From positions 1 to 53,860 of the forward strand of contig NZ_JAHLEM010000057.1 of assembly GCF_018883605.1 (NCBI RefSeq): DNA of 53,860 nt. The letters run 5' to 3'. Source of the DNA: Streptomyces niphimycinicus (GTDB lineage: Bacteria > Actinomycetota > Actinomycetes > Streptomycetales > Streptomycetaceae). Positions 37,401-45,114 of the stretch are shown here, piece by piece. The notes under the pieces were generated by a model that searched no databases, was not told where the DNA came from, and saw only the letters and a program-made list of their open reading frames with translations. A program made the translations under genes and the position numbers. Position 1 is the first letter of the stretch. Each line of letters opens with the position of its first letter.

Positions 37401-40400
37401 TTGGGTTCGATCCACTGTCCGGTGACGGTGGAGAGCCAGGGGATGGTTCCGGGTTCGAAGGTGACGTTGTCGAGTGCGTGGTGTAGTTGGTCTTTGATGG
37501 TGTCGACGTGGCCGGTGTGGGAGGCGTAGTCGACGGGGATGATGCGGGCTCGGATGCCCTGGTCGGTGTAGCGGGCGTGGAGTTCGTGCAGGGCCTCGGC
37601 GTCACCGGCGACGACAGTGGCGCTGGGGCTGTTGTGTGCGGCGATCCAGAGTTTGCCGTGCCAGTTGGAGAGGTCGATGGTGTCGGCGGGGGTGGCGAGG
37701 GACATCATGCCGCCGTGTCCGGCGAGGTGGTCGGCGATGATCTGGCTGCGGAGAGCCACGACTTTCGCTGCGGCGTCGAGGGTGAGGTGTCCGGCGACGC
37801 AGGCTGCGGCGATTTCGCCTTGGGAGTGGCCGATGACGGCGTCGGGGTGGATACCCATGGATTGCCAGAGTGCGGCGAGGGAGACGACGACGGCGAAGGT
37901 GGCGGGCTGTACGACGTCGACACGGTCGAGCGAAGGGGCATCGGGTGCGCCGGTGATGACGTCCACCAGGGACCAGTCGGTATACGGGGCCAGCGCGTCG
38001 GCGCACTCGCGCAGCCGGGTGGCGAAGACGGGCGAGGTGTTGAGGAGTTGTGCTCCCATGCCCACCCACTGGGCTCCTTGGCCGGGGAAGACGAATACGG
38101 TCTTGCCATCCGTCCTGGTCTGTCCGGTGACCAGGAGCGGGTCGGGCCGTCCCTCCGCCAGAGCGCGGGCGGTGGCGATGCCGTCTTCGGTATCCGTGGC
38201 GAGGATGACCGCGCGGTGTTCCAGTGTCGCCCGGGTGGTGGCCAGTGACCAGCCCACGTCCACCGCACGCGGAGTCTCCCCGGATTCCAGGTGGCTGACC
38301 AGACGCTCTGCCTGAGCCCGCAGCGCCGCAGGGCTCTTGGCGGACAGCACCCATGGCACTACGCCGCCTGTGGCCACCAGCCCAGGAGCGCCCGCCTCCG
38401 CCTCGGGCACAGCCACCTCAGGCGGCCCCTGCTCCAGGACCACGTGTGCGTTCGTCCCGCTGACGCCGAAGGAGGAGATTCCAGCGCGGCGAGGGCGTCC
38501 CGTCTCCGGCCAGGGCCGGGCCTCGGACAGCAGCGACACCGCACCCGACGCCCAGTCCACCTGCGTAGTGGGCCGCTCCGCGTGCAGCGTTTTCGGCAGT
38601 GTGTTGTGCCGCATGGCCAGCACCATCTTGATGACACCGGCCACGCCCGCCGCCGCCTGCGCATGCCCGATGTTCGACTTCAACGACCCCAGCCACAGCG
38701 GCTGACCCTCCGGGCGCTCCTGCCCGTAGGTGGCCAGGAGCGCCTGGGCCTCGATGGGGTCGCCGAGACTCGTTCCCGTGCCGTGTGCCTCCACCGCGTC
38801 CACATCGGCCACCGTCAGCCCCGCGTTCGCCAGCGCCTGCTGGATCACCCGTTCCTGGGACGGGCCGTTGGGCGCGGTCAGGCCGTTGCTCGCCCCGTCC
38901 TGGTTCACCGCCGTGCCACGGACCACGGCGAGCACCTCATGCCCATTGCGGCGGGCATCGGACAGCCGCTCCAGCAACACCAACCCGACACCCTCGGACC
39001 AGTTGGTGCCATCGGCGCCTTCCGCGAACGACTTGCAGCGGCCATCGGGGGCGAGGCCGCGCTGGCGGGAGAACTCGATGAACGACGTCGGCCTGCTCAT
39101 CACCGCGACACCCCCGGCGAGCGCCAGCGAGCATTCGCCCGTACGCACCGCCTGAACCGCCAGGTGCAGCGCCACCAGGGAGGACGAGCAGGCGGTGTCC
39201 ACTGTCACCGCGGGCCCGGTCAGGCCCATCGCGTAAGCCACGCGCCCGGAGACGACGCTCCCCGCGCTGCCCACGCCGAGATGCCCCTCCAGCCCCTCCG
39301 CCGCCGTCCCGGCGTCGGCCCCGTAATCGTGGTACATCACTCCGCTGAACACACCGACGTCGGTGCCGTGCAGCGAACCCGGGTCGATTCCGGCGTTCTC
39401 GAAGGTCTCCCACGCGGTCTCCAGCAGCAGCCGCTGCTGCGGGTCCATGGCCAGCGCCTCACGGGGCGAGATGCCGAAGAAGGCGGCGTCGAAGCCGCCC
39501 GCGCCGGTGAGGAAACCGCCCTCGCGTACGTAGGACTTGCCCACGGCGTCCGGGTCGGAGTCGAAGAGCCCGGCCAGGTCCCAGCCCCGGTCCTCCGGGA
39601 ACCCGGCGATCGCGTCCCGCCCGTCGGCCACCAGCCGCCACAGGTCCTCGGGCGTCGCGACCTCGCCCGGCAGGTGGCAGCCCATCGCCACGATCGCCAC
39701 CGGCTCGTCGGACACCCCGCGCGCCCGCGCCGGCGCCCGCACGCTTCGTTTCCCGGTGATCTCCCGCACCAGATGGCGTGCCAGCCCGGCGGGGGTCGGA
39801 TGGTCGAAGACCACCGTGGCGGCGAGCCGTGCCCCGGTGGCCGCGTTCAGCCGGTTCCTCAGCGCGACCGCGGTCAGTGAGGTGAAGCCGAACGCGCTGA
39901 ACGCCTGGTCCGCCTCGACCGGGTCGGCCGAGGCCAGCCCCAGCGCCGCCGCGGCGTGCTCGCGCACCAGCGCCAGCGCCATGCGCCGGCGGCCGGACTC
40001 GCTCTCGGCGGCCAGCCGCCGCCGGAACTCCGCGGCGGCGGGTTCGTCCGACGCCGGTACGACGGACGGCGCGTCCACCAGGTGACGCAGTACCGCGGGC
40101 ACCGGCTCGCCACCCGCCGGCCCCGTCGTACTCGGCCTGAGCAGCACCAGCGGGCCCTGACCAGCCGTCAGCGCCGCGTCGAACAGGGCCAGCGCCTCGG
40201 GCAGGGGAACGGCACCGGCCACCGGTGCCGTGCCCTGCTCGCCCGGCAGCGGGCCCCAAGCCAGAGCCAGCCCGCTCAGACCGAGCGCCCGGCGCCGCCG
40301 CACCAGGGCTTCGCCGAACTGGTCGGCGGCCGCCCGGTCCGGGCGACCCGGCGAGCCCAGCACCCCCGCGGCGGAGGTGACGACGACGAACAGCGTCGGC

Positions 40401-43009
40401 TCGGCCGTCCGCGTCCGTTCCTCCAGGTGTGTCATGCCGCGCAGCGAGGTGGCGAGCGACCGTTCCGGACCCGGCTCCTCGATGTGTACGGCAGCGGTCA
40501 CCGGCCGGTCCTGTGCGTCCAGCACCGAGTCCAGCGCCGCCCGGTCGGCCGGGTCGCATACCGCCATCGAGACCTGGGCCCCGTCCCGCGCCAACTCGGT
40601 CCGCAACGCGGCCGCCGCCTCTTCCGGCAGGCCATTCGCGCTGAGCAGCAGCAGGTTACGGGCGCCGTACGCGGTCACCAGATGGCGGGCCAGCGCGGTG
40701 CCGCGGGCGGTGTCGCCACCGGTGATCACGACCAGTCCGTCCGGGTCCAGGGCCGGGGCGGGCCCCGGCTCCGCCGGGACCGAGATCCGCGTCAGGCGCG
40801 GGACCAGCAGCACTCCGCCACGGATCGCCGCCTGGTCGTGCCCGTCCCGGACGGCCCGCAACAGCGCGGCCACCCGACCGTCCTCCCTGACCCCGACCCC
40901 GGCCCCGGCCCCGCCCCCGCCGCCGTTCACGTCCACGTCCACGTCCACGTCCACCAGCGTCAGTCGGCCGGGGTAGGCGGCCTGGAGCGAGCGCACCACA
41001 CCCCACAGCGTGGCCGACAGCGGCTCCGGTGCGTTCTCCTCGGAGCCGGTGGCCACCGCGCCCATGGTGGCCACCACGAACGTCGTCCCGGCCAGCCGGT
41101 CGTCGGCCAGCCAGGTGCCCAGCCGGGCCGCCAGCCGGTCGACGCCCTCGTCAACCGTGGCCTCGGCCTCGTCGGGGACCCCCGCTTCTTCGGGGCGGCC
41201 CACCACCTGAGGCGCAACCACGACCACGTCCGGAGCCGCACCGTCATCTCCAGCGACATCGGCCACGTAACCGGCCACCGGATCGGACACCGGATCGGAC
41301 AGGTCCACCCCCGCCGCCCGCAGCCCCTCCGCGAGCCCGACCCCGACCCCGAGCGCGTCCGCGTCCGCCAGCGCCCAGGTGCCGGTCCCGGCCGGGGCGT
41401 CCGGCAGCGCGGACTGCGGCACCCAGTCCAGCCGCAGCAGCGAGTCGTACTGGCCGTCCCCGGCGGCCCGCAGCCGTGCGGGCAGCTCCAGCAGTACGTG
41501 CCGGGTGATCTTCCCCGAGGCGGTGCGCGGCACCCGCGCGATCTCGTAGATCTCCTCCGGGACCTTGAAGTACGACAGCCGCTCACGACACGTGGCCAGC
41601 AGCGCCGCCGGGTCGAAGCCGTCCGGGCCGGGCACCACGAAGGCCACCGGAACCTCGCCGAGCACCGCGTGCGGCTTGCCCACCACGGCCGCGTCCGCCA
41701 CACCGGGCACGGTGCGCAGCACGGCCTCGACCTCACCGGGGTGGATGTTCTCCCCGGCCCGGATGACCAGTTCCTTGATCCGGCCGGTCACCGTGCAGAA
41801 TCCGGCCTCGTCACGGCGGCCGAGGTCCCCGGTGCGGTACCAGCCGTCGCGCAGCGCCGCGGCCGTCGCCTCCGGCTGGTTGTGGTATCCGGCCATGATG
41901 TTCGGCCCGGACACCCAGAACTCGCCTTCCCGCCCGGCCGGAACGTCGACACCGCTGTCGGGGTCCACCAGCCGCACCGTCAGCCCCGGCACCGGCAGCC
42001 CGCACGACCCCTCGACCCGTGGGCCGGTGGGCCAGTTCACCGCGATCGCGCCGCAGGTCTCGGTGGATCCGTAGGCGTCGACGAGTGGCACTCCGAAGGT
42101 GGCCTCGAACGACCTGACCAGGTCGGCCGTGGCCACCGCCCCGCCCACGAGCGCGATCCGCAGCTCGGGCGTGGCGAGGTCGCGCTCACGGGCCGCCTCG
42201 ATCAGATGGTGGTAGAGCGTCGGCACTCCGGCGATGAAGGTCGACCGCTCCTCGCGCAGCGCGTCCAGCACATCGGAGGTCGACACCCCGTCCACGATCC
42301 GGGTGCGGGCCCCGACGGCGGTGGCCGCCAGCAGACACACGATGTGCGAAAGGCTGTGGAACAGCGGCAGCGGCCACAGCACACGGTCCTCGGCGGTCAG
42401 CCCCGTCACGGGTACGTAGCAGGCGGCCAGGGACCACAGGCAGTTCCGCTGTGTGGACAGCACGCCTTTCGGCAGGCCCGTGGTGCCCGAGGTGTAGAGC
42501 ATCCAGGCGACTTCGTCCAGGCCCAGGTCGTCGCGGGCCGCCAGGTCTGGCTCCGTGTCCGGCAGCGGCTCGAACGCGATGAAGCCCTTCGGCAGCGGTC
42601 CGTCCCCGCTGACCACCACCCTCAGCTCCGGGAACCGTTCCCGCAGCCGGTCGAACTGGTCCGCGTGGGCGACATCGGTGAGCACCAGCCGGGCGCCGCT
42701 GTCGGCGAGCAGATAGGAGAGTTCCGCATCGGTCGAACGCGGGTTGACCGGCACCGCCACGCCGTTCGCCCGCAGAACGCCGAAATAGCTCTCCACCGTC
42801 TCGACGCGGTTGCCCAGGCAGATCATGGCGCGGTCGCCGGGGTGCAGCCGCAGTCCAGCGAGATGACCGGCCAGCCGCCGGGTACGGCGTTCGAGTTCGG
42901 CATGGCTGACCGTGCGGTGTCCGTCGGAACAGGCCGGCTTGTCACCGAAGCGATCCGCGTTGGCCCGGAGCAGTTCGGGCACCGGCCGGATCAGGTCAGT
43001 CCGTAGCAT
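34466..43009 (-). CDS. Type I PKS: aryl-acid loading module plus one elongation module
   Basis: About 2847 residues from ATG 43009 (MLRTDLIRPVPELL). Loading part: CoA-ligase/adenylation domain 1-510 (LYTSGTTGLPKG near 170, A10 lysine near 495), an inactive KR-like domain about 520-930 (VVITGGDTARG near 758), ACP with FGFTSLTAV, Ser near 1043. Module 1: KS about 1100-1525 (VDTACSSSL near 1272), AT about 1635-1930 (GHSQGEIAA near 1725, YASH near 1828, methylmalonyl type), DH about 2010-2220 (HAVSGTILLP, DATLH, apparently active), KR (GGTGTLG near 2483, LDD motif of B type, catalytic YAAAN), ACP with GFDSLTAV, Ser near 2801. It stops 46 residues after that serine, with no docking domain or thioesterase. 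The loading architecture fits AHBA or another aryl acid. Predicted tethered product: a 2-methyl-3-aryl-acryloyl diketide. Confidence 0.92.
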   Translation of the reverse strand: MLRTDLIRPVPELLRANADRFGDKPACSDGHRTVSHAELERRTRRLAGHLAGLRLHPGDRAMICLGNRVETVESYFGVLRANGVAVPVNPRSTDAELSYLLADSGARLVLTDVAHADQFDRLRERFPELRVVVSGDGPLPKGFIAFEPLPDTEPDLAARDDLGLDEVAWMLYTSGTTGLPKGVLSTQRNCLWSLAACYVPVTGLTAEDRVLWPLPLFHSLSHIVCLLAATAVGARTRIVDGVSTSDVLDALREERSTFIAGVPTLYHHLIEAARERDLATPELRIALVGGAVATADLVRSFEATFGVPLVDAYGSTETCGAIAVNWPTGPRVEGSCGLPVPGLTVRLVDPDSGVDVPAGREGEFWVSGPNIMAGYHNQPEATAAALRDGWYRTGDLGRRDEAGFCTVTGRIKELVIRAGENIHPGEVEAVLRTVPGVADAAVVGKPHAVLGEVPVAFVVPGPDGFDPAALLATCRERLSYFKVPEEIYEIARVPRTASGKITRHVLLELPARLRAAGDGQYDSLLRLDWVPQSALPDAPAGTGTWALADADALGVGVGLAEGLRAAGVDLSDPVSDPVAGYVADVAGDDGAAPDVVVVAPQVVGRPEEAGVPDEAEATVDEGVDRLAARLGTWLADDRLAGTTFVVATMGAVATGSEENAPEPLSATLWGVVRSLQAAYPGRLTLVDVDVDVDVNGGGGGAGAGVGVREDGRVAALLRAVRDGHDQAAIRGGVLLVPRLTRISVPAEPGPAPALDPDGLVVITGGDTARGTALARHLVTAYGARNLLLLSANGLPEEAAAALRTELARDGAQVSMAVCDPADRAALDSVLDAQDRPVTAAVHIEEPGPERSLATSLRGMTHLEERTRTAEPTLFVVVTSAAGVLGSPGRPDRAAADQFGEALVRRRRALGLSGLALAWGPLPGEQGTAPVAGAVPLPEALALFDAALTAGQGPLVLLRPSTTGPAGGEPVPAVLRHLVDAPSVVPASDEPAAAEFRRRLAAESESGRRRMALALVREHAAAALGLASADPVEADQAFSAFGFTSLTAVALRNRLNAATGARLAATVVFDHPTPAGLARHLVREITGKRSVRAPARARGVSDEPVAIVAMGCHLPGEVATPEDLWRLVADGRDAIAGFPEDRGWDLAGLFDSDPDAVGKSYVREGGFLTGAGGFDAAFFGISPREALAMDPQQRLLLETAWETFENAGIDPGSLHGTDVGVFSGVMYHDYGADAGTAAEGLEGHLGVGSAGSVVSGRVAYAMGLTGPAVTVDTACSSSLVALHLAVQAVRTGECSLALAGGVAVMSRPTSFIEFSRQRGLAPDGRCKSFAEGADGTNWSEGVGLVLLERLSDARRNGHEVLAVVRGTAVNQDGASNGLTAPNGPSQERVIQQALANAGLTVADVDAVEAHGTGTSLGDPIEAQALLATYGQERPEGQPLWLGSLKSNIGHAQAAAGVAGVIKMVLAMRHNTLPKTLHAERPTTQVDWASGAVSLLSEARPWPETGRPRRAGISSFGVSGTNAHVVLEQGPPEVAVPEAEAGAPGLVATGGVVPWVLSAKSPAALRAQAERLVSHLESGETPRAVDVGWSLATTRATLEHRAVILATDTEDGIATARALAEGRPDPLLVTGQTRTDGKTVFVFPGQGAQWVGMGAQLLNTSPVFATRLRECADALAPYTDWSLVDVITGAPDAPSLDRVDVVQPATFAVVVSLAALWQSMGIHPDAVIGHSQGEIAAACVAGHLTLDAAAKVVALRSQIIADHLAGHGGMMSLATPADTIDLSNWHGKLWIAAHNSPSATVVAGDAEALHELHARYTDQGIRARIIPVDYASHTGHVDTIKDQLHHALDNVTFEPGTIPWLSTVTGQWIEPNTIDGNYWYRNLRQTVQFHTAITTLADQSYRTFIEVSPHPVLTTAIQETLEANDTSNTTITGTLRRDDDTPTRLLTNLAHLTTHGTPVNWPTLFTGTHPTRIPLPTYPFQQETFWLDRSGPGDVRAVGLEDTGHPLVGAVVSVPDTDGVLLTGRLSLRTHPWLADHAVSGTILLPGTAMVELAVRAGDEAEARVLEELVISRPMAVPDEGTLHVQVLVGGEEGDEGGRRKVGVYSRPEGIRQWTEHATGTLLTGGTATAAATTAHPWPPEGAEPVALEGFYEQLAEAGYEYGPAFRGLSAVWKRDDEVFAEVAVPEDQTAVAGRFGIHPALLDATLHAGNFCFESGGDRPTMLPFAWTDVRLHAVGATAVRVRATASGADGLCVQITDPHGLPVATIGSLQLRETTPEQLRALSAAPGGNGLWAVEWAECGLDGTTEAQWATLGKPVGESRLPDSPPHYADVSQVVAAAGERPAALVADVSAWAPENTGPPIDRAHALCARVLDLLRQWVDRPELAGTRLVILTRGAMAVHDTAEVTDPAAAAVWGLVRSAQSEHPGRIQLIDIDEHSHHTLPTALTATDQPQLALRDATAYTPHLAPAATPTPEPLTLAPEGTVLITGGTGTLGALTARHLITHHKARNLLLVSRQGTDAPGADRLSAELTRLGARIRIAACDAADRDQLATVLADIPADQPLTAVIHTAGALDDALLTDLTPERLGTVFRPKVDAITHLHDLTRDHDLAAFVIYSSATGALGTPGQANYAAANTYADALAQQRHAAGLPATSLAWGLWETTSALTAGMSTTHQQRTRHSGVIPLTDADGMRLLDTALTTHQPHLIPLKLDRTALRNSAASHTLPPLLRTLAQSHHRPTAHTTPRTATAPPLSEQLAALDPAQRLQHLTAFVRAEAAAVLGHATSDAVGPDDPLFEIGFDSLTAVELRNRLNAATGLQLPAALLFDHPTPAMAAEHLQEQLAPKDAS

Positions 43010-43204
43010 GCCGCCACACCTCTCGGTTCGAAGCAGGGCGCGCGGGAGGAGCGACCGGCCCGCGCGGGATCGCCCCTTGCGCGGGACAGCCGCGCTCCGG
43101 TTGCGCGGCCCAAGGGAAAGAAGGCCCGGGAGAGAAAGCTCCAACGAGCTTGAGGAAGCTCGCTGCTGTTGTTGTGATTCTTGTTCCGGCGGCGAGCGGG
43201 CCGT

Positions 43205-43222
43205 CCCCTAAACATCCCCCTC
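43205..43222 (-). promoter_or_regulatory. TAGGGG motif pair upstream of the PKS
   Basis: On the minus strand GAGGGG and TAGGGG start 12 bp apart, about 200 bp upstream of the PKS start; spacing equals that before the P450. Confidence 0.42.
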
Positions 43223-43271
43223 ATTCCCCCTGACCACGGTGGCGGCAGCGGCCGTCAGGGGGAATGAGGGG
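43217..43271. repeat. Perfect 18-bp inverted repeat, 19-nt spacer
   Basis: CCCCTCATTCCCCCTGAC at 43217-43234 and its exact complement at 43254-43271, between divergent genes. It is too far from a gene end to be an obvious terminator; it might stop readthrough, form an RNA structure in a leader, or bind a regulator symmetrically. Confidence 0.7.
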
Positions 43272-43447
43272 TCTTCGGCAACTCCGGCCGCCCCGATGGT
43301 GCGCGGTGGCCGCGCCGCCCCGTCCTGCGGACTTACGGTGGTTCGGGCGCATGGTCTCGGTGTGGGGCGACCCGCTCGCACCGGCACGGGAACCGGCGCT
43401 GTACAGGGCCGGTGCGGCGAGGCCGGCCGCGATCGAGGGAGGCACGC

Positions 43448-44446
43448 ATGCCGGAGCTGGACTTGCGTATCGGTACGTTCCGGTACGACACGACCCAGGC
43501 GCTGTTCGACGGGACCGCCGAGATTCCCGGGGTCTCGAACGTGGAGATGGCGACGGGGGCGACGCTGCCGGAGGTGTTCCGGCTCCTCCTCGACGGCGAG
43601 GTGGATATCGCGGAGTTCGGCATGACCTTCTATCTGCGCGCGCTGGAGCGTGTGGCCGATGTCATCGCGCTCCCGGTGTTCCCCAACCGGGTGTTCAGGC
43701 ATTCATGTGTCTTCGTCAACCGGGACAGTGGCATCAGCGGCCCCGCCGATCTGGTGGGAAAGACGATCGGCGAGTTCGGCGTCTACGGCCAGGACTCGGG
43801 GGTGTGGGCCAAGGGCATCCTGATGGACGAATACGGCTTCCGGCCCGAGGAGAACCGCTGGGTCATCGGCGGTCTCGACCAGCCCGCGCCACCGTTCGAC
43901 TTCGTCCCGCAGGTGTGGCCGGACGGCATCGACATCAGCGCGGCACCGGAGGGCAGGGCGCTGGGCCCGATGCTCGACTCGGGGGAGCTCGACGCCCTGT
44001 TCACCGCCAATGTGCCGCAGTCCGTACTCGATGGATCGCCGCACGTCACACGGCTGTTTCCGGACTTCGAAACCCGCGAGCGGGACTACTACCGGCGCAC
44101 CGGGATCTTCCCGATGATGCACACCGTCGTCGTCAGGCGCGAGCTGCTCACGCGGCATCCCTGGCTGGCCCGCGCCGTCTACGAGGGCTTTCTGGCGGCG
44201 AAGGAGGCAGGAGCCCGGCGGTACCGGCAGGGACGGCGACTGTACGAGGCCCCGTTCATGGTGCCCTGGCTGAACGCGCTGTACGAGGAGAACGCGGAGC
44301 TGATGACCGAGGACTGGTGGCCCTACGGCGTGGCCGCCAACCGCGCGGCCCTCGACACACTGCTGCGCTACCACCACGAACAGGGCCTGACCGCACGCCG
44401 CTGGACGATCGAGGAGATCTTCACCCACGACCTGCTGGAGACCTGA
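43448..44446 (+). CDS. 4,5-dihydroxyphthalate decarboxylase (Pht5)-like protein
   Basis: A 332-residue protein from ATG 43448 after GAGGGAGG. It has a periplasmic-binding-protein-type fold (DLRIGTFRYDTTQALFDG, later VDIAEFGMTFYLRAL and FVNRDSGISGPADLVGKTIGEFGVYGQDS) but no signal peptide or lipobox, so it acts in the cytosol. This is the pattern of Pht5-type 4,5-dihydroxyphthalate decarboxylase homologues, which are related to ABC-transporter solute receptors. The substrate is unknown; other members decarboxylate aromatic acids. It is probably in an operon with the NTF2-fold gene at 44637. The 3' end and stop are duplicated just downstream. Confidence 0.78.
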   Translation: MPELDLRIGTFRYDTTQALFDGTAEIPGVSNVEMATGATLPEVFRLLLDGEVDIAEFGMTFYLRALERVADVIALPVFPNRVFRHSCVFVNRDSGISGPADLVGKTIGEFGVYGQDSGVWAKGILMDEYGFRPEENRWVIGGLDQPAPPFDFVPQVWPDGIDISAAPEGRALGPMLDSGELDALFTANVPQSVLDGSPHVTRLFPDFETRERDYYRRTGIFPMMHTVVVRRELLTRHPWLARAVYEGFLAAKEAGARRYRQGRRLYEAPFMVPWLNALYEENAELMTEDWWPYGVAANRAALDTLLRYHHEQGLTARRWTIEEIFTHDLLET

Positions 44447-44463
44447 CTTGCTGGAGACCTGAC
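44433..44463. repeat. 15-bp direct repeat across a stop codon
   Basis: TGCTGGAGACCTGAC at 44433-44447 and 44449-44463, copying the last codons and stop of the Pht5-like gene. Confidence 0.8.
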
Positions 44464-44636
44464 CGCCCGGGGTCGGTCACCCCCTGGTCGTGGCCCAACT
44501 GCCCCTCCATGAGCCCGTCGGCGTGCCGCCTGGGTGCGGTGCTCCTAGGCGGCGTTCGGCCTGGTCGGCGGTGCTCGACCGGCCCAGACTCGGTCGGGCA
44601 GGACCGATCAGCACCCATGGACGAAAGAGGCCCGTC

Positions 44637-45107
44637 ATGACAGCGACCGCCGACTACGACAGCCTGGCCCGCAGACTCCAGGCACTGGAGGACAAGGAAG
44701 CCCTGCACGCCCTCATGATCCGCGGATGGCGGGCGCTGGACCGCAAGGACTGGCAGACCTGGATCGAATGCTGGGTCGAGGACGCGGTGCTGGAGTTCGG
44801 GCCGTGGGAGAAGATCCACGGAAAAGAGGCGGTCCGGGCCAAGGTGGAGGAGGTGGAATCACCCTACGCGAGCATGCAGCATCACATCCTCAATATGCAC
44901 GTCGACGTGGCGGGCGACCGGGCGACGGGGATCGGCTACATGTGGTTCGTCGCCGTCACCGAATCCGGGAACACCTCCTCCCCCTACTCCATGGGCGGCC
45001 CCTACGACTGGGAATTCCGCCGGGGCCCGGACGGCTGGCTCCTGGTCCGCCAGCGGCTCGGCGTCTGGTGGACCGACGGCGAGGACACCCTCAGGGCCTT
45101 CGCGTAG
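44637..45107 (+). CDS. NTF2-fold (SnoaL-like) protein
   Basis: A 156-residue protein from ATG 44637 after AAAGAGG. It shows the SnoaL/NTF2 pattern: N-terminal helices (LARRLQALEDKEALHALMIRGWRALD in outline), then WIECWVEDAVLEFGP, HHILNMHVDVAGDRATGIGYMWFV strands and a final WEFRRGPDGWLLVRQRLGVWW hairpin. The family includes cyclases, dehydratases and aromatic-ring dioxygenase small subunits; the reaction here is unknown. It lies 190 bp after the Pht5-like gene in the same orientation and may act in the same short pathway. Confidence 0.82.
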   Translation: MTATADYDSLARRLQALEDKEALHALMIRGWRALDRKDWQTWIECWVEDAVLEFGPWEKIHGKEAVRAKVEEVESPYASMQHHILNMHVDVAGDRATGIGYMWFVAVTESGNTSSPYSMGGPYDWEFRRGPDGWLLVRQRLGVWWTDGEDTLRAFA

Positions 45108-45114
45108 GGGTGCC

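Larger units (their letters stand above)
18714..43009. other. Biosynthetic gene cluster: reduced ansamycin-type (aryl starter, single-module PKS)
   Basis: The span joins two LAL regulators, P450 and ferredoxin, an aminoDHQ-synthase-like cyclase, the five methoxymalonyl-ACP genes, an O-carbamoyltransferase, a small protein and one PKS gene. The gene content and the K-J-I-H-N order match the tailoring half of geldanamycin/herbimycin-type clusters as I know them. Absent are the remaining PKS modules, the amide synthase, the aromatic-ring monooxygenase, AHBA synthase and any thioesterase. Genes of ordinary function begin on both sides. Confidence 0.75.
43010..43447. other. 438-bp divergent intergenic region between PKS and Pht5-like gene
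   Basis: No gene is supported here. It contains the TAGGGG pair and the 18-bp inverted repeat listed separately. The PKS start is preceded on the minus strand by a weak GAGAGG element; the frame upstream of it is open for 45 codons but is Arg/Gly-rich and not part of the ligase fold. Confidence 0.6.

Noticed and set aside
39956..43006. Open frame of over 1000 codons opposite the PKS, and a similar one of 910 codons opposite fkbH and the carbamoyltransferase
   Set aside because: Arg/Gly/Val-rich sequence without domains, lying opposite strongly conserved coding sequence; expected shadow frames in G+C-rich DNA.
43010..43144. Extension of the PKS N-terminus by 45 residues
   Set aside because: The extra residues are Arg/Gly/Leu-rich and precede the natural start of the ligase domain at MLRTDLIRP.
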